DNA of 64,000 bases from Myxococcales bacterium (GTDB lineage: Bacteria > Myxococcota_A > Polyangia > Polyangiales > JAFGIB01): contig JAOUOP010000022.1 of the NCBI GenBank assembly GCA_029880325.1, forward strand, positions 50,990 through 114,989, given 5' to 3'. Shown one piece after another: positions 37,066 to 44,499 of the stretch (position 1 is the first letter of the stretch; every line of letters starts with the position of its first letter). The translations under genes and the position numbers were made by a program. The notes under the pieces are model-generated. The model did not search any database. It was not told the DNA's origin and saw only the letters and a program-made list of their open reading frames with translations.

Positions 37066-37926
37066 GTGAGTTCGCCGACGCCGCAGTCCTGTCCGGTTCT
37101 CGATTGCAGCGAGCTCGATCGCTTTCACGAGGAGTTCTTCGCGGCGAATCGTCCGGTTCTGATCCGCGGCTTCGCCGAAGGGCAGCGTCCGGGCATCTTC
37201 GATTGGTCTCCCGAGTTTCTCGAGGCCCGGCTCGGTGATCGCGAGTATCCGGTCATGGTGGGTGAGACGGGCTTCTTTAGCTACGAGCGAGACATGGTGC
37301 CCATGTCCTACCGCGAGTTCATGGCCCGGAGCTTCGGAGCCGAGCGCGACACGGAGCGCTGCTACTACTTCAGGCAGCCGACCGATGCATTGGAGAATCT
37401 CCACGACGATTGCGAAGACATCGAGCCCCTCGCCGGCTATCTGCGGGACTCGGTCGTCCGGAACGTCTGGGTCTCGGGCCCCGGGCCGACGGTCGGGATG
37501 CACTTCGATCCCGCCGAGAATCTCAACTTCCAGATATGTGGCCGCAAGCGCTTTGTGACATTCCCTCCCGGCTTGCGCGGCTTTTACCCGCTGCCGATGT
37601 TCTCGCAGACCTCATGTATCAGCGGCGTGTTTCGACAGGGGCCGGAGCCGGACCTGGCAAAGTTTCCGCTCTTCCGCCCGGACGAGGGGGTTGAGATTGA
37701 GACGCGTGCGGGCGATCTCCTCTACTTGCCGCCCTACTGGTGGCACCAGGTCGAGTCCCTGGGAGAGCGCAACGTCAACCTCAACGTGTGGTGGTTCCCC
37801 TCGGCGAAGAAGCAGCTCCGCCATCTCAACCAAGCATTGCGCGGCTACATTCAGCTGGGCATTCGCAGGTTCAAATACGGCAACATCTTGAAGGCACCGC
37901 CTGAAACGGCTGATTCTCGGCGATGA
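37066..37926 (+). CDS. JmjC/cupin-8-like 2-oxoglutarate-Fe(II) oxygenase
   Basis: The start is GTG at 37066 behind a G-run. The product has 286 residues: RPVLIRGFAEGQ at the N-terminus, VSGPGPTVGMHFDPAENLNFQICGRKRFVTFPP (HFD as HxD iron ligands plus KRF), and GDLLYLPPYWWHQVESL (distal His). This is the signature of FIH/JMJD5-type cupin_8 hydroxylases. Likely hydroxylates a protein, tRNA or small molecule; the substrate is unknown. Its stop overlaps the next ATG, so it is cotranslated with a CMD-family protein. Confidence 0.8.
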   Translation: MSSPTPQSCPVLDCSELDRFHEEFFAANRPVLIRGFAEGQRPGIFDWSPEFLEARLGDREYPVMVGETGFFSYERDMVPMSYREFMARSFGAERDTERCYYFRQPTDALENLHDDCEDIEPLAGYLRDSVVRNVWVSGPGPTVGMHFDPAENLNFQICGRKRFVTFPPGLRGFYPLPMFSQTSCISGVFRQGPEPDLAKFPLFRPDEGVEIETRAGDLLYLPPYWWHQVESLGERNVNLNVWWFPSAKKQLRHLNQALRGYIQLGIRRFKYGNILKAPPETADSRR

Positions 37927-38411
37927 TGGACGATATTCGTGCAATCTTGAGTGTCGAGCACCTCGCTACGCTGCGAGGCGGATACGACGAAGCGGCGTTC
38001 ACGGCAGCCAACCGCGATGCCATGGCCGGCCTATTCCCCGCGCTGGCAGCCTATGGGCGCGGCGTGTCGGAGAGCTTCTTCGAGGAGCCATCGGGTCTAC
38101 CCGCATGCGAGCGCGAGCGTTGTCTGATCGCCGTGCTTACGGCCATCGGAGTGCCCACTTCCCTTGCAGTGCACATCTACTGGGGCTTGATGGCAGGGTT
38201 GTCCGTCCAGGAGGTCTGCCAGGTGATCTCACTGTCCGGTTGCTACTCGGGGCTCGCGCGCACGTCCCAGGGGTTGCTCGTTCTGCGACAGACCCTCGAG
38301 CATCTGAGAACGCTTGCCGAGGGGGGCATCGTCGAAGCCGACCAGGTCCTGGCGGCGCTCGTGGCAACGGACTCGCGCGGTTCGGCCTCGGAGACATCGA
38401 CGAGGTATTGA
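37923..38411 (+). CDS. Carboxymuconolactone decarboxylase (AhpD-like) family protein
   Basis: The start overlaps the oxygenase stop (ATGATG). The product has 162 residues: CERERCLIAVLTAIGVPTSLAVHIYWGLMAGLSVQEVCQVISLSGCYSGL follows the CMD-family helical pattern. The usual CxxC of AhpD peroxidases is not visible: the Cys residues are in CERERC and GCYSG spacing. It is therefore probably not a canonical peroxidase. Its role is inferred to be connected with the oxygenase. Confidence 0.65.
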   Translation: MMDDIRAILSVEHLATLRGGYDEAAFTAANRDAMAGLFPALAAYGRGVSESFFEEPSGLPACERERCLIAVLTAIGVPTSLAVHIYWGLMAGLSVQEVCQVISLSGCYSGLARTSQGLLVLRQTLEHLRTLAEGGIVEADQVLAALVATDSRGSASETSTRY

Positions 38412-38442
38412 TGCGGAGGGGCGCCGGCCGCGACGGCGGTTT

Positions 38443-38631
38443 TTAGGCGCAAGCGCAGTCGAGCACGGGCCGACCTTCGATGGAGCGCCGGAACATCGAG
38501 TTCTCCTCCATGAGCTTTTCGGTGTGTAGCAGGCGTTTGCGAAGGTCGTTGGTGGCCCCGAGGCGCGGGTCGCGCAGGTAGACGGTCAGTCGCTTATAGT
38601 GCTCCCACCGCGATGGGTTCGCCCGGTAGCT
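38443..38631 (-). pseudogene. C-terminal remnant of an unrecognised gene
   Basis: The minus strand holds an open frame of 62 residues without a start codon, beginning right after a stop and ending at TAA (38443-38445). It includes NPSRWEHYKRLTVYLRDPR, LRKRLLHTEKLMEEN and RPVLDCACA, a convincing protein-like composition. Upstream lies a decayed family B element. This suggests an insertion or deletion removed the 5' part. No family recognised. Confidence 0.45.
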
Positions 38632-38703
38632 TCATGCCGAGGCCACGCTGAGTGCGGATCTTCCTCCGGGCGCACTCGCGATTCGCACTCCGTCCGAGCG
38701 CTG

Positions 38704-38833
38704 ACGCGTAACCCCGAGTGCGCCATCCGAGTCCGCTGCGAAACTGACGCTGTACTTCCTCGGTCCTCGGCTGCTCCACACGGGGTCACGGCGCTCCGGG
38801 ATCCACGCACGCTCGTTTGACACCAGTCTCTAG
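38704..38833. repeat. Decayed family B element, one end intact
   Basis: Ends in GTTTGACACCAGTCTCTAG, matching the family B terminal repeat. Inward sequence (for example CACGGGGTCACGGCGCTCC and TCCGCTGCGAAA) follows the family B copy at 23202-23371 in reverse orientation. The other terminal repeat is not recognisable. The rest of the gap 38412-38863 holds the remnant described at 38443-38631. Confidence 0.6.
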
Positions 38834-38863
38834 AGCTTGTCATCGGTCGCCGCGCGCCTGCCC

Positions 38864-40369
38864 TCAGTCGACCGTTGCGAAATCCGGAGGCGGACCCATG
38901 GGCATCATGGAGCCGTTGTTGCCAACCGCCGAGCCGAAGAGAATGCACATCTCGCCGGCAAAAGCTTGATTGGAAAAGCGCAGAGCACCGTTTTCCGCCG
39001 GTAGCACGGGCGAGTTCTCCTGGACCGCACGCTCTTGGGTGTACTCGATGTGACAGTTGAAGTGCAGCTCGTCGCCCACATCGAGGTTGAGGATGCCGCT
39101 GTGGGCACCATCGATGCGGCCCTCGGGGTTGGGCGGGTTGTTTTGAACCTGGCTGTTGTAGGTATAGGTCGGCTCGTCAAACCAGTCGAAGCTCTGGTAG
39201 ACGATTTCGGGTTGGGCGCCGGGACGCTCGACCCAGGCGGTAAAGTTGGTCGTCCAGGCGTGGCGATGGCCAAAAAGAGCCAAGATTCGAGTGGGCTCGG
39301 GAACGGTGCTCGCGTAGTGCATGTCCACGGTCTGTCCGGGCTGTGCAAAGGTTCCCACGGCTTGCAGCAGGGGTAGCCCGTCGACGCTGCCGACGCGGAT
39401 CGTCGCGTCGCTCTCCCACCAAAGGTTCTGCCACGCCTCCTTCAGGATGTTGGAGTCGGTGCTGTTGAAGTGATGCATGTTGTAGGTAATGAGCGCGTTG
39501 GCGGGGAACTCGCGATACAGGCCAGCATCCTCGGCCGGCTTCTCGAGGGACTGGGGGCCGTTTTCGTCAGGCCGCTGGGCGCCGGGTAGACCCCGGCCGG
39601 TGAAGAGGCCATCGGCGCCACCGAGTGCCCAGGTGTCGGTCTGAGCAGGGGGATCGATGGACGAGACGATCATGTGATGGGAGCCGCCGCGCATGCGCGA
39701 GTACACGCGGTAAAAGTTGCCGGCCTCGTTTTGAAACTGAACGTTGATATTCCGCTCTTCTTCGCCCCCCGGTGCAAGCATCCAGGACGGCGCAATGTTG
39801 GTGTATCCGCTCATGTCGCCCTGTGAGACCTGCTCGAACCAGGCGGTGCCCTGGGGGTGGTGTCCGATCTGGATGCCCTGGCCCGGTGGGGGCGGTAGGA
39901 TGCAAAATTGATCGCCTGGAAACTCGGTTTGCCACCAGGGCCAGGCGTCGATGCAGCGCACGGCGTAGGGATTGTTGAGCGTCGGGTGGAAGGCCTCGCA
40001 TTTGTTGGGCAGGGCGGTGCCCCCAGGACTGTAGATCAAGCCGCTGAAATCGAAGCCCTGACACTCGGGGCTGATCGCGGTGCCCGTGGCCGGGAGCGCG
40101 TTGGCCGCGACGGGCTGCGATGGATCGCCCTCCACCGACTGGGGGGATCCGGCACCAGCCGACCCCGCCGCATCGGTCGGGAGCGTGGTCTGGTCGGTTG
40201 TGCTCGATTGAGCGGCATCGCCACCGATCGGCTGCGGCGCCCCAGCGGCGCCGACCGGGGCGGGCAATGCACCGTCACCGACGACAACTGCGCCGGAGTC
40301 AGCGTCCGAGCCGCAGCCAAATCCGACTACACCGATTGCGAGCACACAACTCAAAGTTCGAGAGTTCAT
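38864..40369 (-). CDS. PHM/DBH-like copper monooxygenase lipoprotein, no heme domain
   Basis: The ATG at 40369 follows an AGGAG site with good spacing and gives lipobox VVGFGC (Cys19). Upstream in-frame sequence is repetitive and was rejected. A long D/A/P/Q linker is followed by PHM-like ligand blocks: SHHMIVSSID (two His), YNMHHFNST (His), LFGHRHAWTT (H-X-H) and GEMCILFG (Met). All copper ligands expected for the fold are present. 501 residues. It is the paralogue of the cytochrome-fused protein at 2747-4300. Substrate unknown; probably periplasmic or outer-surface oxidation. Confidence 0.75.
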   Translation of the reverse strand: MNSRTLSCVLAIGVVGFGCGSDADSGAVVVGDGALPAPVGAAGAPQPIGGDAAQSSTTDQTTLPTDAAGSAGAGSPQSVEGDPSQPVAANALPATGTAISPECQGFDFSGLIYSPGGTALPNKCEAFHPTLNNPYAVRCIDAWPWWQTEFPGDQFCILPPPPGQGIQIGHHPQGTAWFEQVSQGDMSGYTNIAPSWMLAPGGEEERNINVQFQNEAGNFYRVYSRMRGGSHHMIVSSIDPPAQTDTWALGGADGLFTGRGLPGAQRPDENGPQSLEKPAEDAGLYREFPANALITYNMHHFNSTDSNILKEAWQNLWWESDATIRVGSVDGLPLLQAVGTFAQPGQTVDMHYASTVPEPTRILALFGHRHAWTTNFTAWVERPGAQPEIVYQSFDWFDEPTYTYNSQVQNNPPNPEGRIDGAHSGILNLDVGDELHFNCHIEYTQERAVQENSPVLPAENGALRFSNQAFAGEMCILFGSAVGNNGSMMPMGPPPDFATVD

Positions 40370-40532
40370 CCTCAGCTCCTGACACACCCAAAGTTCCCAT
40401 ACGACATGTTTACGGTTCCTGGAACTCGGGGAAAAAGCAAGTGGAGGCAGGCAATTGGTTGGATCCGGGCGGACCAATTCGGTCAAACGTCCCCATTCGG
40501 CACATTCGGAGCTTAGATTCCGGCCGTGGGGT

Positions 40533-40596
40533 CGGTCCTCGGATCTTTCGATCCTGGGCGGGCCGACGAAGCCAAGATCCAAAGATCCGAGGACCG
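40533..40596. repeat. Long imperfect hairpin upstream of the copper monooxygenase gene
   Basis: The left arm 40534-40557 (GGTCCTCGGATCTTTCGATC and on) pairs with the right arm 40572-40595 at 22 of 24 positions, with a 14-base spacer. One more flanking pair extends it. No T-tract follows on either strand, so this is more likely a mobile-element or structural remnant than a terminator. It lies 164-227 bases upstream of the start at 40369. Confidence 0.6.
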
Positions 40597-40670
40597 TCCC
40601 TCAAAGGCGATGTTCATCGCGTCGATCGGCGTCGATCGATTCGAAAATACCGTAACGATGCAGGTCCGAC

Positions 40671-40700
40671 GGCCACGGCCACGGCCACGGCCACGGCCAC
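40671..40700. repeat. Hexanucleotide microsatellite (GGCCAC)x5
   Basis: Five perfect tandem copies of GGCCAC lie in the gene-free stretch 40370-41279 beside the hairpin and two CTAG-ended elements. Confidence 0.9.
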
Positions 40701-40794
40701 TCGCCATGGCGTCCCTACCCGGACTGCGGACCCGACGCTCCCTCACGAACCGACGGTGCGTTCAAACCGGTCGAGCCCTCCCCGAGGGAAACCG

Positions 40795-40962
40795 CTAGAT
40801 GTGCTCGGCGGGAGTGCTGAGCCGATGATCGGGGTCGATACGATGCCAGATGCAAGGACGGCCTCCGCCGGAATACTCCGTGTATTTCAAGGGGACCAAA
40901 CGCCGCAGCTGGCGCCGTAGCGGTCCCGAGAGCGGATCAGGACTCCCGCCGAGCACATCTAG
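40795..40962. repeat. Family A CTAG-ended element, copy 2
   Basis: This is 168 bp, the same length and termini as the copy at 23038-23205, with five base differences by eye. The 21-bp terminal inverted repeats are identical in both copies. It shares its right CTAG with the family C element that follows. Confidence 0.85.
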
Positions 40963-41127
40963 ACCCTAAACAAGCGCACGTGGGGGATGAGCTGCGCAAA
41001 GATGTTGTGAATCAGGGGTTTGCGAAAAGCGCAGGCGCACCCGGAGGTGCGTTGAGCATTTTCGCGAGCGCCTGAACGCAAGAGATTTGTGGAGATCGCC
41101 TGCAACATGCGCTTGTTTAGGGTCTAG
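40959..41127. repeat. Family C CTAG-ended inverted-repeat element
   Basis: This is 169 bp bounded by CTAGACCCTAAACAAGCGCA and its perfect inverted copy at 41108-41127. Internal sequence is unrelated to families A and B. It abuts family A copy 2 through a single shared CTAG, the same arrangement as at 23202-23205. No coding capacity. Confidence 0.8.
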
Positions 41128-41279
41128 CTCAAGCGGGTGACCTCGGACACACGTCCCTTTTAGGCGCGGAAGCCGCCAACCGCAAGCGCTCCAGGGCAAG
41201 ACGCGTGCGCCGTGGGCGAGGTTGGCTCGAGCGGCTTCGGCTGCGGCGGTGCCCCCACCGCCTGCGCAACCGCGTGGTG

Positions 41280-42086
41280 TCAAAAGAAGTCGTCCCAGCA
41301 GCTTTCCGGCTGTTGCACCGGGCCGCTCAGGCCCGGGCACTGACAGATGCCATAGCCGCCCGCGTAGTCACCGCCAGCGCCACAGAGCAGGCCCGGCTCG
41401 CAGTCCCCGTGGCGCGCACAGACCATGCCCGGCTTGCCGTCTGCGGGATAGGGCCAGGCGCGGCAGTCGAAGCCCGCTAGCATTTCGCAGCAGGCCCGTG
41501 CGTGCACTTCGACCGGTGAGCAGACCCAACACTGGCCGTGATGGTGTCCGATCACGGGGCCTTCGCCGTCGCAGCGGGTGTCGACGTCACCAAAGGTCGC
41601 CACGCCCTGACCACCGCTATCGCCCAGAATGCAGGCACCGGGCTGCGTGCCGGCGCCACTGCACAGCGAGGTCTGGGCTTCGGCTTCTTCACAGTCCATG
41701 TCGCGCCAGGTGTCGAATAGCGGCCGGCCGTCGGCGGTCATGGGCACTTCCGGGAGCTCCGGCAGGGGCTCGTCCAGTGGAAGCTCACAGTTGATGTGAT
41801 GCTTGCGGCTACCGCCCGCGTTCTGCTCTGAGCCTTGCGTTTCGGTGGAGGCCGCTGGGTTCGACGCATCCGGCGCCTCTGCTGGATCGGTTGTTTGCTC
41901 GTAGGCCCGCCCGGCATCGACTGCCGTCATCGCGCCGTCACCACCCCCGTCGGCATCGCTTTTGGAAGCCAAGGCGCCCCGGCCTCCGTGCGCGTCACCA
42001 GAAGCATCGTAACAGGCGGTCGGCAGCAGTGCGATCGCCGCCAGTCGGGCCGCCGCCCCATATCGAAGTGTCTCCCATGCCTTCAT
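41280..42086 (-). CDS. Cys-rich lipoprotein of unknown function
   Basis: The start at 42086 (MKAWETLRYGAAARL) gives a lipobox LLPTAC. Earlier Met starts add an unlikely N-terminus. A D/G/A-rich linker precedes a C-terminal half with paired Cys (GDVDTRCDGEGPVIGHHHGQ, CWVCSPVEVHARACCEML, CARHGDCEPGLLCG, CQCPG). This is disulfide-rich with a HHH cluster that could bind metal. Likely on the cell surface. 268 residues. Neighbouring 42232-43912 is another Cys-rich lipoprotein on the same strand. Confidence 0.65.
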   Translation of the reverse strand: MKAWETLRYGAAARLAAIALLPTACYDASGDAHGGRGALASKSDADGGGDGAMTAVDAGRAYEQTTDPAEAPDASNPAASTETQGSEQNAGGSRKHHINCELPLDEPLPELPEVPMTADGRPLFDTWRDMDCEEAEAQTSLCSGAGTQPGACILGDSGGQGVATFGDVDTRCDGEGPVIGHHHGQCWVCSPVEVHARACCEMLAGFDCRAWPYPADGKPGMVCARHGDCEPGLLCGAGGDYAGGYGICQCPGLSGPVQQPESCWDDFF

Positions 42087-42231
42087 GGGCCACACTTTGG
42101 CCGCCGACTGGCACGTGTGCAAGGGCAAAGGCGCTCGGGGCGCAGCCGCCGGCGCCGGCATCGTGACCTTGCCGGCCCTGAGGGTCAGGCAGGCCGCGAG
42201 CCTCGTGCATCCGCTAACCGAACTCCGGCTC

Positions 42232-43912
42232 TCATTGACAGAATGTTAAGAACAGGTCGAGGCAGCCACATTGGCTGGCGGCTGTGCAGCAGGGAGTTCC
42301 GAGCAACGCGGTGCTGCAACTCGGGCAGTTCTCCACAACGCAGGGAGTCGGGCAAACGTTGCCGTCGTCGATGATGCCGTTGCAGTCATTGTCCAGCTCG
42401 TCGCAGATCTCGACGCCACCATTGGTGGTCGTGCAGTCCATGCAGACCCCACCCACACAGGTTCGGGCCATCATGCCGCAGTCGCTGCCGCCGCCGTCGT
42501 AGCCCGAGCCCTCGGCGTTGCAGCTGGTCGCGACGCTGCCCAAGCAGGCCGGGGCGTCCGGGGTGCAGACCTGAGCCTTGCAGCTTGCGACCGCGCTGTC
42601 GTCGCAGTACTGGTCTGCGCCGCACGTCTCTTCCACAAGCCACCGGGTGCCGGAGCTATCGCATCGCACGCGGTCCTTTCCATCGCAGGCCGTTTCCGGC
42701 GGGGTGCAGATCACGGGCTCGCAGCTTCCGGTAACGCAGGCCTTCCAGTCGGCGGCACAATCGCTTCCGCCGCTTTCGTAGCCGTTGCCGACCGCGTTGC
42801 AGTCGGTGGCGATGGTGCCGTTGCAAGCCGGCTCGCCGGGCATGCAGACCCCTACCAGGCAGGCGGCGGCCGCGCTATCGCAGTATTCGCCGGCGATGCA
42901 GCTATCGGCGAGCGAGGAGCTGAGACCGTCGGCGCTGCACAGCCGGACCGTGCTGCCATCGCAAAAGTAGGCCGATGGCGCGCACGCAAGGGTTCTACAC
43001 GCGCCCGCCGTGCAGATCTCATCGGTCAGCGTACAATCGGTGGCCGAGACCTCTCGCAGGCCGTCGTCTGAGCACTGCACCAGGCGATCACCCTGACACT
43101 CGAGCTGCCTCGCGTTGCACACCCAGGGCTCGCAGACCGGTCCGCCGCCCGCGTCGCTGCAGGTGGTTGTCGCGCCACAGGCCGATCGCAGGTAGCCATC
43201 CCCATCGGCACTGCAGCGGGCGATGGCGTTGCCGTCGCAGGAGGCGCTGTCGGCGGGACAAACGTCTGCGGCGCAGCGCCCCTCGCTGCAGTGGCGGTCG
43301 GGTTCGCAATCGGAATGCGCGGTGCACTCGGCGCAATGGCCGCGATCCTTGAGGCACAAGAGGCCCATCGGTGTGCAGTCATTGTCCGAGTCGCAGCGCG
43401 CCCTGCAGAAATGACCCGCGCACAGCTCCCGTTCACCGCAGTCGGCGCTGATCACACACTCACCGCAGCGGCCCTCCTCGGCATCGCAAACCTCGCCGTG
43501 GGCACAGTCGAGCGAGTTCGTGCACGGCATAAAGGCCACGCACTCGAAGTCAAGGCATGCGTGATCGACCGGGCAATCGGCGGACTGCACGCATTGATCG
43601 CAGCGACCGAAGGCCTGATTGCAGATGGCCTTGTCCAAGGGGGCGTCCACGCAGTCCAGGCTGGTCGAGCAGCTCTGCCCTGCACCGGGCTGCGAAAGCG
43701 GGTCTTCGGCGCTGGCTGAGGTATCTGCCCCGGGCTTACGACCGGCCTTGGCCGCGCCGCTGTCAGCCGCAGCTGTGGCTCCAGACCCGGCCCCGGCATC
43801 GGCCCCGCCATCCGCCGGGCCCCCGTTCTCTAATGTTGGAATCCGCGCAGCTGAGCATCAGGCAGGCGGCATACGGGAACAGCTTCGATTTGGAGCACAA
43901 CACGGCGCCCAT
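42232..43912 (-). CDS. Large Cys-rich lipoprotein with MopE-type motif, apparent frameshift near the N-terminus
   Basis: The 472 residues from 43650 down are a string of Cys-rich modules of EGF/DAN type (CDQCVQSADCPVDHACLDFEC, CGECVISADCGERELC, and so on). The C-terminus has EICDELDNDCNGIIDDGN, the MopE/putative metal-binding motif. This frame lacks a start and signal, although it continues upstream into an A/G/D-rich linker. A separate frame beginning with ATG at 43912 encodes SKLFPYAACLMLSCADSN, a lipoprotein signal, and stops matching where the linker begins. The two frames would join at a C5 tract (43820-43824). Either a real frameshift, slippage/phase variation, or a sequencing error. 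Confidence 0.6.
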
Positions 43913-43921
43913 CCTATACTG

Positions 43922-44499
43922 AATTCGGTCAGAGCTGCCAGGGCGCTTGCCCTTGTTGGCGAAGGCCGCGAAAGCGCGACCTGGGGCATCGCGTTGGCCT
44001 TTGCGCTACTCGACCTCGGCGGCTATGGCGCAATCGCCCACGTTTCGGGCGGTGCCTTTCCCACATTGGGCTTACCCCTTGGCGGTGACGAAGGCGAGCT
44101 TCGGCGCACGGTATTGAGTTTCTGGGAGGACATCCAGTTCATGAACTTCGCTCCTACCGTGAGTTACCACTCTCCCGACGCGCAAGCCGCCGTGGACATT
44201 GCCTGCCTCATCGAGCGGCTCTTTCGGATCAAGCCCGAGGCTGGGACATCCGCGACTACGAAGTGCCGTGGGCCGAGGTAGACTCCACCGGCCTGCGCGC
44301 TCGCCTGCGGGTCCGTGTTCAGTACCAGGTCACCTTGCGACAAGCACCCGAGACGCAGGAAATGCTCTTCTACTTCGAGCGCGCCGGACCCGACGCCCCT
44401 TGGTACATGAACTTCGAGACCAGCCTACGTGCTGCGGAAAAGCGCGGTGGCGAGGAAAAAAGCGCTCACTCAAAGATCGGTCAGGCGAGTCAGAAATAG
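43922..44499 (+). pseudogene. Frameshifted gene remnant of unknown function
   Basis: Two overlapping frames of coding-like composition meet near 44240. The first reads ESATWGIALAFALLDLGGYG, then FWEDIQFMNFAPTVSYHSPD, LIERLFRIKPE. The second reads WDIRDYEVPWAEVDSTGLRA, then RVQYQVTLRQAPETQEMLFY and WYMNFE. A one-base change would join them. There is no good start codon, and only 9 bp separates it from the divergent lipoprotein start at 43912. Its 3' end overlaps the convergent DUF4105 gene by 10 bp. Family not recognised. Confidence 0.45.

Noticed and set aside
40370..40582. Start of the copper monooxygenase at 40582
   Set aside because: It would read through the hairpin and lose the signal peptide; the ATG at 40369 has an AGGAG site and a lipobox.
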